DNA from: Pseudomonas sp. UFMG81
GTDB lineage: Bacteria > Pseudomonadota > Gammaproteobacteria > Pseudomonadales > Pseudomonadaceae
Direction of reading: 5' to 3'
DNA length: 64,000 nucleotides
Assembly (NCBI RefSeq): GCF_015354575.1
Contig: NZ_JACAFQ010000008.1
Span: forward strand, 52,209-116,208
Shown here: one piece after another, positions 16,668 to 25,567 of the stretch
Layout of the letters: every line of letters begins with the position of its first letter
How positions within the stretch are numbered: position 1 is the first letter of the stretch
The notes under the pieces: model-generated
The model's input: only the letters and a program-made list of their open reading frames with translations
Told to the model about the DNA's origin: nothing
Databases searched by the model: none
Made by a program: the position numbers and the translations under genes

Positions 16668-17564
16668 TCAGGCCCTCGCGGTTGGCTGGGTGCGGCCGTC
16701 GAGGGTCATCAACGGCGCGTACAGGTCGGGGCGGCGGTCGCGGTAGACGCCCCAGCTCAGGCGGTCCTCGCGCATCAGGTCGAGGTCCAGGTCGTGCAGC
16801 CACACGCCGCTGCTGTCGCGGTCGGCTTCGGCGATCAAGGCGCCCTTGTGGTCGCAGATGAACGACGAGCCGTAGAAGCGCATCGACAGGCTGTCGTCAC
16901 TGTTGGCCACTTCCACGCCGACACGGTTGGCCGCCACCACCGGCAGCAGGTTGGCGGCGGCGTGGCCGCGCATGGCCACCTGCCAATGGTCGCGCGAGTC
17001 CAGCCCGGCGGCGCCGGGCTCGGAGCCGATGGCGGTGGGGAACAGCAACACTTCGGCGCCCATCAGGGCCAGGCAGCGGGCGGTCTCTGGGAACCACTGG
17101 TCCCAGCAGATGCCGATCCCCAGGCGGCCGAAGGCGGTGTCCCAGACCTTGAAGCCGGTGTCGCCGGGGCTGAAGTACTCTTTTTCCTGGTAGCCGATGG
17201 CGTTGGGGATATGGCTCTTGCGGTACACCCCCAGCAGCGTGCCGTCGGCGTCGGCCACGGTCAGCGAGTTGAAGAAGGCGTTGCCGGCCCGTTCGTACCA
17301 GCTCAGTGGCAGCACTACGCCGAGTTCCTTGGCCAGGGCGGCGAAGCGGCGCAGCAGCGGGCTGTCGTGGTAGTCCTCGGCCAGCGCCTGGTGGCTGTGG
17401 CACTGCTCGATGCAGAAGTACGGGGTGGCGAACAGCTCCTGCAGCAGGATCACCTGGGCGCCGTCCGCGGCGGCCTGGCGCACCAGTTGCTCGGCGCGAT
17501 CGAGGTTGGCCGGCAGGTCCCAGCTGCAGGCCATCTGGGTGGTGGCGATGCGCAGTACGGTCAT
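16668..17564 (-). CDS. aguB: N-carbamoylputrescine amidase
   Basis: 298-residue nitrilase-family enzyme converting N-carbamoylputrescine to putrescine, CO2 and ammonia. Triad: Glu43 (LQELFATPYF), Lys116 (YRKSHIP), Cys153 (GICWDQWFPE), all in the context typical of plant and Pseudomonas AguB. The start overlaps the aguA stop by four bases; a longer frame upstream merely reads into aguA. Together with AguA it forms the two-step agmatine to putrescine route. Confidence 0.95.
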   Translation of the reverse strand: MTVLRIATTQMACSWDLPANLDRAEQLVRQAAADGAQVILLQELFATPYFCIEQCHSHQALAEDYHDSPLLRRFAALAKELGVVLPLSWYERAGNAFFNSLTVADADGTLLGVYRKSHIPNAIGYQEKEYFSPGDTGFKVWDTAFGRLGIGICWDQWFPETARCLALMGAEVLLFPTAIGSEPGAAGLDSRDHWQVAMRGHAAANLLPVVAANRVGVEVANSDDSLSMRFYGSSFICDHKGALIAEADRDSSGVWLHDLDLDLMREDRLSWGVYRDRRPDLYAPLMTLDGRTQPTARA

Positions 17565-18616
17565 GGGCGTTCTCCCTGCACCGGCCAGGCCGGCTGCTGC
17601 TGGGTGATGCAGTGGATACCACCGCCGCCGTGGGCGATGTGGTCGATGCGCACCGGCACCACTTCGCGGCCGGGGAAGGCCCGGGCCAGCTGGTCGGCGG
17701 CGGCCTGGTCGGCGTCGATGCCATAGGCCGGCATGATCACCGCGCCATTGGCCAGGTAGAAGTTGGTGTAGGAGGCGCAGAACACTTCGGCGTCGGTGTC
17801 GACCGCTGCCGTGGCTTCGTACAGGTCGAGCAGTTCGAAACGGCGGCCTTGGGCGTCGGTGGCCAGTTCCAGGGCGCGGCGGTTCTCGCGAGCCACTTCG
17901 GCATACACCGAACCCTCGTCGTGGGTGGCATCCACCAACAGCACCCCGGGGCGGGCGAAGGCGCACACGCCATCGACATGGCCGTCGGTCATGTCGCCGG
18001 TCACGTACTGCGGGTCGCCCGGCAGCCAGATGGTCTTGCGGATGCCCAGCAGGCGGGCGAAGCAGTCCTCGAAGTCGGCCTTGCTCACGCCCGGGTTGCG
18101 GTTGGGGTTGAGCAGCACCGATTCGGTGGTGATCAGCGTGCCTTCACCATCGACATGGATGGCGCCGCCTTCGTTGCACAGCGGGGTGCTCAAGCCCTCG
18201 AAACCAAGCTGGTCGAGGATGCGCCGGGCCAGGCTGCGGTCCTTGCCGTGCTCGGACTTGTTGCCCCAGGCGTTGAAGCGCCAGCTCAGGCCGGCCACGC
18301 CCTGTTGCGGATGCACCAGGAAGCTCGGGCCGCTGTCACGGCACCAGCTGTCGTCGACGGCCAGTTCGATCAGCTCGATGCCCGGCACGCACAGGTCGCG
18401 GGCGGTGGCCATGGCGGACGGGTCGACCACCATCTTCACCGGTTCAAAGCGAGCGATGGCGGCGGCCACCCGGGCATAGTCGCGCTGCACGTCGGCCAGG
18501 GTCACGCCCCAGCCCGACTCCCACAGCGGTTTATTGTGCGGCCAGATCATCCAGGTGGCGGCGTGGCGGGCCCATTCGGCAGGCATGCGCCAGCCGCTGT
18601 CGTGGGACAGGGTCAT
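17561..18616 (-). CDS. aguA: Agmatine deiminase
   Basis: 351-residue cytoplasmic enzyme hydrolysing agmatine to N-carbamoylputrescine. Family marks: DDSWCRDSGPSF, NEGGAIHVDGEG, DMTDGHVDGV and the nucleophilic Cys336 in HGGGGIHCITQQ. No signal peptide. The ATG at 18616 (MTLSHDSGWRMPAEW) is chosen over one 11 codons upstream because it matches family N-termini. First gene of a leftward operon aguA-aguB-binding protein-second deiminase. Confidence 0.95.
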   Translation of the reverse strand: MTLSHDSGWRMPAEWARHAATWMIWPHNKPLWESGWGVTLADVQRDYARVAAAIARFEPVKMVVDPSAMATARDLCVPGIELIELAVDDSWCRDSGPSFLVHPQQGVAGLSWRFNAWGNKSEHGKDRSLARRILDQLGFEGLSTPLCNEGGAIHVDGEGTLITTESVLLNPNRNPGVSKADFEDCFARLLGIRKTIWLPGDPQYVTGDMTDGHVDGVCAFARPGVLLVDATHDEGSVYAEVARENRRALELATDAQGRRFELLDLYEATAAVDTDAEVFCASYTNFYLANGAVIMPAYGIDADQAAADQLARAFPGREVVPVRIDHIAHGGGGIHCITQQQPAWPVQGERP

Positions 18617-18750
18617 AGTGAACTCCGATCTATTAGGGATTTTTATCAACGAAGCCCGCCGTCGCGGGTGTTGGTGCCCATGTTATGGCTGGGCATCCTG
18701 CGCGACAAACGATAGATTTAGCGTATTTCTGATCAGTCAGGCTTATCAGC
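18617..18750. promoter_or_regulatory. Divergent promoter region aguA / LysR regulator
   Basis: This 134-base gap must hold the promoters of both divergent genes. It is AT-rich at each end. A small GCCCGC...GCGGGT inverted repeat lies near 18655-18668, and an AT-rich stretch with TAGATTTAGCGTATTTCTGATCA is close to the LysR gene. I cannot fix a binding site. Confidence 0.4.
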
Positions 18751-19611
18751 ATGCTCAAGCATTGGCCCCCGCTCAACGCCCTGCGCGGTTTCGAAGCCGC
18801 CGCTCGCCTGGGCAGTTTCCACAAGGCCGCCGAGGCCCTGAACCTCACCCAATCGGCGATCAGCCAGCAGATTCGCAGCCTGGAAGGCTACCTGGAGCAG
18901 CCGCTGTTCCATCGCAATGGCCGCAGTGTCAGCCTGACCGATGCCGGGCATGACCTGCTCAGCACCACGCAGACGCTGTTGCAGCAGCTGGCGGTGGGCA
19001 TCCGCCGGCTCGACCAGTACCGCAAGCCCAACCAGCTGGTGGTCAACACCACCCCGGCGTTCGCCCGGCACTGGCTGCTGCCGCGCCTGGCGGACTTTCA
19101 CCAGCGCTATCCGGAGGTGGACCTGTGGCTGTTCACCAGCTTCGAGGCACCAGACATGGCCAGCGAGACCATCGACCTGGCGATCCGCGACGACATCGGC
19201 GCCCAGGCCGAGTGCAGCTTCACCGTGCTGCACCAGGACCAGCTGTACCCGGCGTGCCACCCGGAGGTGCCCGCGCAGGGGCGCACCACCTTGCATGGTG
19301 AGCGGGAGATGGACTGGAGCCATTGGCAGGTCGAAGGCGGCGAGGACGTCGGGCAGCAGGGCAAGGGGCTGAATTTTTCCGACCCGGGGTTGTTGCTGGA
19401 GGCGGCGGGCGAGGGCTTGGGGGTTGCCCTGGTCAGCCAGCTGCTGGCGCAGCGGCTGGTGGAGCAGGGGCGGTTGCAGGCGTTGTCTGCCCAGCGCGTG
19501 CGGGGCCCGGCGTGGAGCTGCCTGGTGCATCGCGACAGCCAGGACGACCCGCAGGCGCGGCGGTTCCTGGCGTGGGTGCGCCAAGCCCTGCAGCCAGCGG
19601 CGCCCTTGTAG
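18751..19611 (+). CDS. LysR-family regulator, GcvA-like
   Basis: 286 residues: N-terminal winged helix-turn-helix (LNALRGFEAAARLGSFHKAAEALNLTQSAISQQI) and a substrate-binding domain. The LPPLNALR-type start and overall shape match the GcvA/AmpR branch. It is divergent from the agu operon and is the natural candidate for its local regulator, which would differ from the TetR-type AguR known in P. aeruginosa. Its stop codon TAG lies inside a repeat element that begins at 19605. Confidence 0.85.
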   Translation: MLKHWPPLNALRGFEAAARLGSFHKAAEALNLTQSAISQQIRSLEGYLEQPLFHRNGRSVSLTDAGHDLLSTTQTLLQQLAVGIRRLDQYRKPNQLVVNTTPAFARHWLLPRLADFHQRYPEVDLWLFTSFEAPDMASETIDLAIRDDIGAQAECSFTVLHQDQLYPACHPEVPAQGRTTLHGEREMDWSHWQVEGGEDVGQQGKGLNFSDPGLLLEAAGEGLGVALVSQLLAQRLVEQGRLQALSAQRVRGPAWSCLVHRDSQDDPQARRFLAWVRQALQPAAPL

Positions 19612-19724
19612 GAGCGGCCTTGCGTCGCGAAAGGGGTGCGAAGCGCCCCCAGGATTTGTGAATCACCTCAAGATCGCCGGGGCCGCTCTGCGGCCCTTTC
19701 GCGACGCAAGGCCGCTCCTACAAG
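19605..19724. repeat. Long REPIN of the TGTAGGAGCGGCC type
   Basis: CTTGTAGGAGCGGCCTTGCG and its reverse complement bracket a spacer with complementary GCCCCTTTCGC-type inner stems. The left end overlaps the last codons and the stop codon of the LysR gene, so the repeat supplies the protein's end. Confidence 0.85.
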
Positions 19725-19864
19725 AGTGAGTGCGACCATGCAGCATTTCGAATCACCCCGTAATATGTGTCGGATGACATGCGAGGGTAGTCTCACCCTC
19801 TAGATCAACCGGCAGCCCCCGGATCCGGGCGCTGCCCCAGCCTAAACCTGACGAGGTACAGACA

Positions 19865-21064
19865 TTGGCCATCATTCATCCCAAGGTTCGCGGTTTCATC
19901 TGCACCACGACTCACCCCAAGGGCTGCGAGCTCAACGTCCGTGACCAGATCGAAGCCACCCGCAAGCTGGGCGTGCGCGAGGATGGTCCGAAGAAAGTCC
20001 TGGTAATCGGCGCCTCCAGCGGCTACGGCCTGGCCGCCCGCATCACCGCGGCGTTCGGCTTCAAGGCCGACACCCTGGGCGTGTTCTTCGAAAAGCCGGG
20101 CACCGAGACCAAGGCTGGCACCGCCGGCTGGTACAACTCGGCAGCCTTCGACAAGTTCGCCAAGGCCGAGGGCCTGTACAGCAAGTCGATCAACGGTGAC
20201 GCCTTCTCCGACGAAGCCCGTGCCAAAGTGATCGAGCTGATCAAGAACGAAATGGGCGGCCAGGTCGACCTGGTCATCTACTCCCTGGCCTCGCCGGTGC
20301 GCAAGCTGCCGCAGACCGGTGAAGTGATCCGTTCGGCGCTCAAGCCGATCGGCCAGCCGTACAAGTCGACCGCCATCGACACCAACAAGGACACCATCAT
20401 CGAGGCCAGTATCGAGCCGGCCACCGAGCAGGAAATCGCCGACACCGTCACCGTGATGGGCGGCCAGGACTGGGAGCTGTGGATCGATGCCCTGAACGCT
20501 GCCGGCGTACTGGCGCCACAGGCCCGCACCGTGGCCTTCAGCTACATCGGTACCGAAATCACCTGGCCGATCTACTGGCACGGCGCCCTGGGCAAGGCCA
20601 AGCAGGACCTGGACGAAACCGCCCAGCGCCTGGCTGGCAAGGTCGGTGGCAGCGCCAACGTGGCCGTGCTCAAGTCGGTGGTCACCCAAGCCAGCTCGGC
20701 CATCCCAGTGATGCCGCTGTACCTGTCCATGGTCTTCAAGATCATGCAGGAGAAGGGCGTGCACGAAGGCACCCAGGACCAGCTGGACCGCATGTTCCGC
20801 GACCGCATGTACCGCGCCGACGGCGCCCCGGCGGCGCTGGACGAGAAGGGCCGCCTGCGCCTGGACGACTGGGAACTGCGCGACGACGTGCAGGACGCCT
20901 GCAAGGCCATGTGGCCGAACGTGACCACCGAGAACCTGTTCGAACTGACCGACTATGCCGGTTACAAGAAACAGTTCCTCAACCTGTTCGGCTTCGAGCG
21001 CGCTGACGTCAACTACGACGAAGACGTGGCCACCGATGTGAAGTTCGACTGCATCGAGCTGTAA
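19865..21064 (+). CDS. fabV: Enoyl-ACP reductase FabV (TTG start)
   Basis: 399-residue NADH-dependent trans-2-enoyl-ACP/CoA reductase performing the last step of fatty-acid elongation; FabV enzymes tolerate triclosan. Marks: [15 protein letters not shown] opening, GASSGYGLA nucleotide loop at residues 49-57, and the Y-x8-K active site with Tyr237 and Lys246 in [11 protein letters not shown]. The start is TTG, ten bases after GACGAGG; no ATG fits the family N-terminus. Cytoplasmic, single gene. TTG may limit expression. Confidence 0.95.
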   Translation: MAIIHPKVRGFICTTTHPKGCELNVRDQIEATRKLGVREDGPKKVLVIGASSGYGLAARITAAFGFKADTLGVFFEKPGTETKAGTAGWYNSAAFDKFAKAEGLYSKSINGDAFSDEARAKVIELIKNEMGGQVDLVIYSLASPVRKLPQTGEVIRSALKPIGQPYKSTAIDTNKDTIIEASIEPATEQEIADTVTVMGGQDWELWIDALNAAGVLAPQARTVAFSYIGTEITWPIYWHGALGKAKQDLDETAQRLAGKVGGSANVAVLKSVVTQASSAIPVMPLYLSMVFKIMQEKGVHEGTQDQLDRMFRDRMYRADGAPAALDEKGRLRLDDWELRDDVQDACKAMWPNVTTENLFELTDYAGYKKQFLNLFGFERADVNYDEDVATDVKFDCIEL

Positions 21065-21071
21065 GCGCACC

Positions 21072-21167
21072 CGGCCCTATCGCTGGCAAGCCAGCTCCCA
21101 CAGGACTTCCACAATGTTTAAGAAAGTGGTGATCCTGTGGGAGCCGGCTTGCCGGCGATGAGGCCGG
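21072..21167. repeat. REPIN
   Basis: GGCCCTATCGCTGGCAAGCC faces GTGGGAGCCGGCTTGCCGGC across about 40 bases after fabV. The two halves belong to slightly different REP subtypes (CTGG versus CCGG core). Confidence 0.8.
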
Positions 21168-21222
21168 TACAGGCGACAGATTTTTTGCTAGCGTTGGCGC
21201 ACAACAACACACAAAGCGCGCC

Positions 21223-22131
21223 ATGAGCAGCCTTACCCAACCCGCCACCGCCTTTCGCCACATCGCCCCCGACGGCTACAGCCTCGGCGGTTTCCGCTGG
21301 CGCCACGCCACCCCCGATAGCCAGCGCCCGCTGGTGATCATCAACGCCGCCACCTCGGTGCGCTGCCGCTACTACTCCCGTTTCGCCGACTACCTGTTCG
21401 CCCAGGGCTTCGATGTGCTGACCTACGACTACCGGGGCATCGGTGAGTCGCGCCCGGCGTCGTTGCGCGGGTTCCAGGCCACCTGGAGCGACTGGGGCCG
21501 GCTGGATTTCGAAGCCATGCTGCAACTGGCCGCCATCGAGCACCCGCAGCAGCCGGTGCACGTGGTCGGGCACAGTTTCGGGGGCTGGGCGCTGGGGCTG
21601 GCGCCGTCGGCGGCGCAGGTGAGGCACGCGGTACTGGTGGGGGCGCAGTTCGCCTATTGGCGCGATTACGCGGCGGGCCAGCGCTGGCAGCTCTATGGCA
21701 AATGGCATGTGCTGATGCCATTGCTCACCCGGTTATTTGGCTATTTCCCGGGCAAGCGCCTGGGCTGGCTGGAAGACACCCCGGCTGGCGTGGTATGGGA
21801 CTGGAGCACCCGCACGCCGCGCTACGAGCAGCGGCCCAGCGGGCGCTCACTGGAGACGTTGCCCTTTGCCCAGGTCAATGCGTCGACCTTGGCGATCAGC
21901 CTGACCGATGACCCGTTTGGCACAGTGGCGGCCACCGAACGGTTGCTGGGGTATCTTCACCCGGCCCAACGCAGCCATCTGCGGGTGGCACCTGGGGATA
22001 TCGAGGTGGAGGCGATCGGTCATTTCGCTTTCTTCCATGACCGCTTTCGCGACAGCCTGTGGCCAACCGCGCTGGGTTGGTTGCAGGCCGGGCGGTTACC
22101 GGAACAGGTGCCGGGCCGGGTTATCGGCTGA
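21223..22131 (+). CDS. Alpha/beta hydrolase
   Basis: 302-residue serine hydrolase fold: oxyanion region after VIINAATSV, strand-turn DYRGIGESRP, nucleophile Ser in GHSFGGWALG near residue 112, and His in AIGHFAFFHDRF near the C-terminus. The family includes esterases and lipases annotated as COG4757-like. No signal peptide. Single gene between fabV and the convergent chrA; substrate unknown. Confidence 0.82.
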   Translation: MSSLTQPATAFRHIAPDGYSLGGFRWRHATPDSQRPLVIINAATSVRCRYYSRFADYLFAQGFDVLTYDYRGIGESRPASLRGFQATWSDWGRLDFEAMLQLAAIEHPQQPVHVVGHSFGGWALGLAPSAAQVRHAVLVGAQFAYWRDYAAGQRWQLYGKWHVLMPLLTRLFGYFPGKRLGWLEDTPAGVVWDWSTRTPRYEQRPSGRSLETLPFAQVNASTLAISLTDDPFGTVAATERLLGYLHPAQRSHLRVAPGDIEVEAIGHFAFFHDRFRDSLWPTALGWLQAGRLPEQVPGRVIG

Positions 22132-22134
22132 GGG

Positions 22135-22194
22135 GCCATCGCGGGGCAAGTCGCATCGGCGCACCGCCGCTCCCACGTCAGCCCCGCGATGGCG
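22135..22194. repeat. GGGGCAAGTCGCATCGGCGC repeat, chrA 3' side
   Basis: A palindrome based on ATCGCGGGGCAAGTCGCATC, different from the other repeat types in the window, with CCCCGCGATGGC as the closing arm. A second copy lies at the other end of the chrA gene. Confidence 0.7.
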
Positions 22195-22195
22195 T

Positions 22196-23503
22196 TCAGA
22201 TGGGATAGCCGTACAACGCCACTACCAGCCCGGCCAGCGCGCAGACGATCAATACCTCCAGCACCCCGCGCCGGAATATCATCAACCCGACCCCGGCCAG
22301 CACCGCGATCCCCAGCGCGGCCCAGTCCACCTGCTGGGCAAACCCATGTGGCCAGAACACGTGGTAGGCAAAGAACAGCGCCAGGTTGAGGATCACCCCC
22401 ACCACTGCCGCGCTGATCGCCGTCAGCGGCGCAGTGAAGCGCAACTGCCGGCGGCTGCTTTCCACCAGCGGCGCGCCGATCAGGATGAACAGGAACGATG
22501 GCAGGAAGGTGAACCAGGTGACCAGGCAGGCCGCCAGCGCACCCGCGAGGAATGCCTGTTCCGGGCCGAACTGCGCCTGCACGTAGCCACCCACGAAGCC
22601 GACGAACGCCACCACCATGATCAGTGGGCCGGGCGTGCTTTCCCCCAAAGCCAGGCCGTCGATCATCTGGGTCGGTGTCAACCAGCCATAGTGGCTGACC
22701 GCGCCCTGGTACACGTAGGGCAGCACCGCATAGGCGCCACCGAAGGTCAGTAGCGCGGCCTTGGTGAAGAACCAGGCCATCTGGGTGTAGGTGCCTTGCC
22801 AGCCGAACAGCACCGTCAGCGTGGCCATTGGCAGGCACCACAGTGCAGCGCCGCAGAGCACCAGCAGCACCAGCCGCGACCAGCGAAACCGCGTGTGCGC
22901 CGGGGCCGGCTGCTGCGTGTCAGTGTCTTCGACCGCAGTGGCTGTGGTACGGAACAGGTGCGGGCGCCAGCGCCCGCCCAGGTAACCGATCAACCCGGCG
23001 CCCAGCACAATCAACGGAAACGGCAGCCCCAGCCCGAACAGGGCAACGAACGCAGCCAGGGCGATGCCCCATAGCGCGGCGTTGTGCAGTACCCGCGAGC
23101 CGATGCGCCAGGCCGCCTGCAAAACGATGGCGGTGATCGCCGGTTTGAGCCCGTAGAACACGCCGGCCACCAGGGGTTGCTGGCCGTGGGCGACATACAC
23201 CCAGGACAGGCCGATGAGGATGAACAGCGAGGGCAGGATGAACAGTGCGCCGGCAACGATGCCGCCCCAGGTGCGGTGCATCAGCCAGCCCAGGTAGGTG
23301 GCCAGTTGCTGGGCCTCGGGGCCGGGCAGCAGCATGCAGTAGTTGAGGGCGTGGAGAAAGCGCGACTCGCTGAGCCAGCGGCGCCGCTCGACGATCTCCC
23401 GGTGCATCAGGGCGATCTGCCCGGCGGGGCCGCCGAAGCCGATGAAACCGAGCTTGAGCCAGAACAGCAGCGCCTGGCGCAAGGGGATGCTGTTGGTTTG
23501 CAT
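22196..23503 (-). CDS. chrA: Chromate transporter ChrA
   Basis: 435-residue inner-membrane protein of the long-chain CHR family, made of two homologous halves. The N-half carries GFIGFGGPAGQIALM and LLPGPEAQQLATYLGW; the C-half carries TFGGAYAVLPYV and LGESTPGPLIMVVAF. It exports chromate, using the proton gradient. The ATG at 23503 (MQTNSIPLRQALLFWLK) fits the family; an earlier Met runs through the flanking repeat. No chrB regulator is adjacent. Confidence 0.92.
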   Translation of the reverse strand: MQTNSIPLRQALLFWLKLGFIGFGGPAGQIALMHREIVERRRWLSESRFLHALNYCMLLPGPEAQQLATYLGWLMHRTWGGIVAGALFILPSLFILIGLSWVYVAHGQQPLVAGVFYGLKPAITAIVLQAAWRIGSRVLHNAALWGIALAAFVALFGLGLPFPLIVLGAGLIGYLGGRWRPHLFRTTATAVEDTDTQQPAPAHTRFRWSRLVLLVLCGAALWCLPMATLTVLFGWQGTYTQMAWFFTKAALLTFGGAYAVLPYVYQGAVSHYGWLTPTQMIDGLALGESTPGPLIMVVAFVGFVGGYVQAQFGPEQAFLAGALAACLVTWFTFLPSFLFILIGAPLVESSRRQLRFTAPLTAISAAVVGVILNLALFFAYHVFWPHGFAQQVDWAALGIAVLAGVGLMIFRRGVLEVLIVCALAGLVVALYGYPI

Positions 23504-23530
23504 GCTGGTGAGTTCCGGCAGTGAGGGGGA

Positions 23531-23584
23531 ATCGCGGGGCAAGTCGCATCGGCGCACCGCCGCTGCGACTTGCCCCGCGATGGG
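23531..23584. repeat. GGGGCAAGTCGCATCGGCGC repeat, chrA 5' side
   Basis: ATCGCGGGGCAAGTCGC and GCGACTTGCCCCGCGAT form long perfect arms. The copy lies between chrA and the HopJ-like gene, just upstream of the chrA start, and matches the element at its 3' end. Confidence 0.8.
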
Positions 23585-23587
23585 CTA

Positions 23588-23929
23588 TCAGCCCAGGCGC
23601 GCCAGCGGCTGCGCAGCGAATTTCACCCCCGCCAGCCCATGCTTGATCAGCGCGCGGATGTTGCCGTGGTCGCTGCCCTCAGGTGTGGCCACGACGCTGC
23701 GGTAATGCTCGCCAAACGCCAGCAGCGCTTCCTGGTCGCTCAGCCCTTCCAGCAGGGCCAGGCCCAGGGTCTTGCACGAGCCTTCGTTCTGCCCGGCGGC
23801 GTTGTGCACGTCGCCATTGTCGAAGGCCTGGGGCTGGTAGCTGTAGTGGGCGGTGACAAAGGCCAGGGTGTCGGCGAATACGTGTTCGCCGCCGGCCAGG
23901 CTGGCACGCAGGGTGTTCAGGTCAGTCAC
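23588..23929 (-). CDS. HopJ-family protein
   Basis: About 113 residues with the HopJ type III effector-family signature (ADTLAFVTAHYSYQPQAFDNG, then NEGSCKTLGLALLEGLS and FGEHYRSVVATP). Most family members are ordinary housekeeping proteins in genomes without type III secretion; their job is unknown. The GTG start at 23929 (VTDLNTLRASLAGGEH) is chosen because it matches family length and overlaps the stop of the DUF1244 gene upstream; a longer frame reads into that gene. Operon with DUF1244 and folM. Confidence 0.82.
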   Translation of the reverse strand: MTDLNTLRASLAGGEHVFADTLAFVTAHYSYQPQAFDNGDVHNAAGQNEGSCKTLGLALLEGLSDQEALLAFGEHYRSVVATPEGSDHGNIRALIKHGLAGVKFAAQPLARLG

Positions 23930-24218
23930 GGGGTTTTCCTTGTTCGAATGCGGCTTTCTGCTCGGCGCTGGCTTCGTTCTGGTACTGGGCTTTCCAGTCG
24001 TTGTAGGGCATGCCGTACACCTGCTCGCGGGCATCGTCCAGGCTCAGCTCGATCTGGCGATCGTCGGCGGCGGCCTTGAGCCATTTCGACAGGCAGTTGC
24101 GGCAGAAGCCGGAGAGGTTCATCAGGTCGATGTTCTGCACGTCGGTGCGCTTTTGCAGATGGTCGACCAGGCGCCGGAACGCGGCGGCTTCGAGTTCGAG
24201 CTGTTGTTGCGGGGTCAT
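23922..24218 (-). CDS. DUF1244 protein (98 aa)
   Basis: Small soluble protein with the conserved DUF1244 core: RLVDHLQKRTDVQNIDLMNLSGFCRNCLSKW, with a CxxC pair that could bind metal, and YGMPYNDWKAQYQ. Function unknown. It lies ten bases after folM and overlaps the HopJ-like gene, the conserved Pseudomonas order near folate/pterin genes. Confidence 0.85.
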   Translation of the reverse strand: MTPQQQLELEAAAFRRLVDHLQKRTDVQNIDLMNLSGFCRNCLSKWLKAAADDRQIELSLDDAREQVYGMPYNDWKAQYQNEASAEQKAAFEQGKPRD

Positions 24219-24228
24219 GGGCGGTCTC

Positions 24229-24921
24229 TCAGGTCATGCGGTTCTTCAGATGGCGGCCACCGTTGATGACCACCTGGCTGCCGGTGCTGTACTGGCTGTG
24301 CAGCAGGAACAGCACGGCGTCGATCAGCGGGCGGGCGCCGGGTTCGAACTCCAGCAAGGCTTTTTTCAGAGTCTGCTGGCGGTAGTGCTCGTCGCCCCCT
24401 TCCTTGAGGATCAGCAGCCCGGGCAGGATACCGTTGACGCGCACCGTGGGCGCGTACTTTTCGGCGAACGACAGCACCATGTTCTGCAGCGCGGCCTTGG
24501 TCGCGGCATAGCCGATATGGCTCTTGCTGCCGCGCGAGGAGGTCTCGTCGCAGATGTGGATGATGTCGGCCTTGTCCACTTTGCCCAGCAGCTCACCCAG
24601 GGCGAGGTTGAGGTGGTAGGGCGCCTCGACATGCAGGCGGAACATGGTGTCGAGGTTGTCGAGATCGTCGTCGAGCCACAGCGAGGCGTTGTGGATGATC
24701 GCGCGCAGGCCGTCGTAGTGGCTGTGCAGGTGGTCGATCAGGGCCTGGCGGTCGGCAGTGTGGGTGAGGTCGGCCTGGAATGGGTGGATGTTCGGGTGTT
24801 CGGCCTGCGGGTTGAGGCTGCGGCTGGCGCTGACCACCGTATGGCCGGCCTGTGCCAGCTCAAGGGCCAGGGCCAGCCCGACGCGCTGGCTGGCTCCGGT
24901 GATGAGGATTGGGCTGTTCAT
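24229..24921 (-). CDS. folM: Dihydromonapterin/dihydrofolate reductase FolM
   Basis: 230-residue SDR-family pteridine reductase: ITGASQRVGLALAL at the N-terminus, a HNASLW segment in place of NNAG, and the Tyr/Lys pair in HIGYAATKAALQ. It reduces dihydromonapterin to tetrahydromonapterin, the cofactor of phenylalanine hydroxylase in Pseudomonas, and can reduce dihydrofolate. The ATG at 24921 (MNSPILITG) is preferred to an upstream Met. First of a leftward operon with DUF1244 and HopJ-like genes. Confidence 0.88.
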   Translation of the reverse strand: MNSPILITGASQRVGLALALELAQAGHTVVSASRSLNPQAEHPNIHPFQADLTHTADRQALIDHLHSHYDGLRAIIHNASLWLDDDLDNLDTMFRLHVEAPYHLNLALGELLGKVDKADIIHICDETSSRGSKSHIGYAATKAALQNMVLSFAEKYAPTVRVNGILPGLLILKEGGDEHYRQQTLKKALLEFEPGARPLIDAVLFLLHSQYSTGSQVVINGGRHLKNRMT

Positions 24922-24997
24922 GTTCGGGCGGTCTGTTCGTCTGTCCGTGCGTGATGCCCCAGCATACCCGAACTGCACCGCCTTGCGAGCCCGTGCC

Positions 24998-25567
24998 TCA
25001 GCGGCTGCGCAGGCCTTGCGGGCTGCTGTCGGCGGGGCGTGGTGTGGCGTTCAGCCAACCGGCCAGCAAGCGCGTGGACAGCGGGATGAACAGGTACACC
25101 ATCAGTGGGGTCAGGGCCAGGGTGCTCAGCAGCACGCGCGGCAACAGGTCGAGGGCCGCCAGCCAGTGGCCGAACAGCAGGTTGAACAGCAGCGATACCG
25201 GGAAGAACGCCAGCCAGATGGCCGTGGCCTGCTTCCAGCGCGGCGGTTTTTGCACCGTATTGGTGCCAAACCAGTCGTCGATGCCACTCACGCGCCTCTC
25301 TTTGGGGCGCTCGAACAGGCCGTCGCCGCGTTGCAGCCAGGCCCGGCGCGAAGCCGAATGCTCCCAGGCGTGCAGGGTCTGTTCGTTGGTGAAGCGGAAG
25401 ATGATCTGGAATTCATCGCCTTCGCTGGGCGGGGCGAGGATGCCCGAACCAAGGTAGCCGGGGAAGTCGGTGGCCAGCTGCTCGCCTTCGTGCAGCCAGG
25501 CCAGCAGGTGCTGGTAGCGGCCATGGGCGGCGCGGCGCGACACCATCAGGGTGACGGGGGTAGACAT
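24998..25567 (-). CDS. Antibiotic biosynthesis monooxygenase-domain membrane protein
   Basis: 189 residues. The first 100 form an ABM ferredoxin-like fold (VTLMVSRRAAHGRYQHLLAWLHEG, then FRFTNEQTLHAWEHSASRRAWL). The C-terminal third has two hydrophobic segments (WLAFFPVSLLFNLLFGHWL and LLSTLALTPLMVYLFIPL), so the domain faces the cytoplasm or periplasm from the inner membrane. Such ABM-plus-two-TM proteins are common and uncharacterised. The ATG at 25567 fits the fold start. Confidence 0.82.
   Translation of the reverse strand: MSTPVTLMVSRRAAHGRYQHLLAWLHEGEQLATDFPGYLGSGILAPPSEGDEFQIIFRFTNEQTLHAWEHSASRRAWLQRGDGLFERPKERRVSGIDDWFGTNTVQKPPRWKQATAIWLAFFPVSLLFNLLFGHWLAALDLLPRVLLSTLALTPLMVYLFIPLSTRLLAGWLNATPRPADSSPQGLRSR

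Noticed and set aside
16668..17966. AguB extended to 432 codons
   Set aside because: The extra N-terminus is aguA read in the wrong frame; the ATGA overlap gives the start.
19805..21070. 421-codon open frame antisense to fabV
   Set aside because: It mirrors the codon pattern of a GC-rich gene, has Val/Gly/Ala/Leu/His-rich low-information sequence and no domain; fabV on the other strand is certain.
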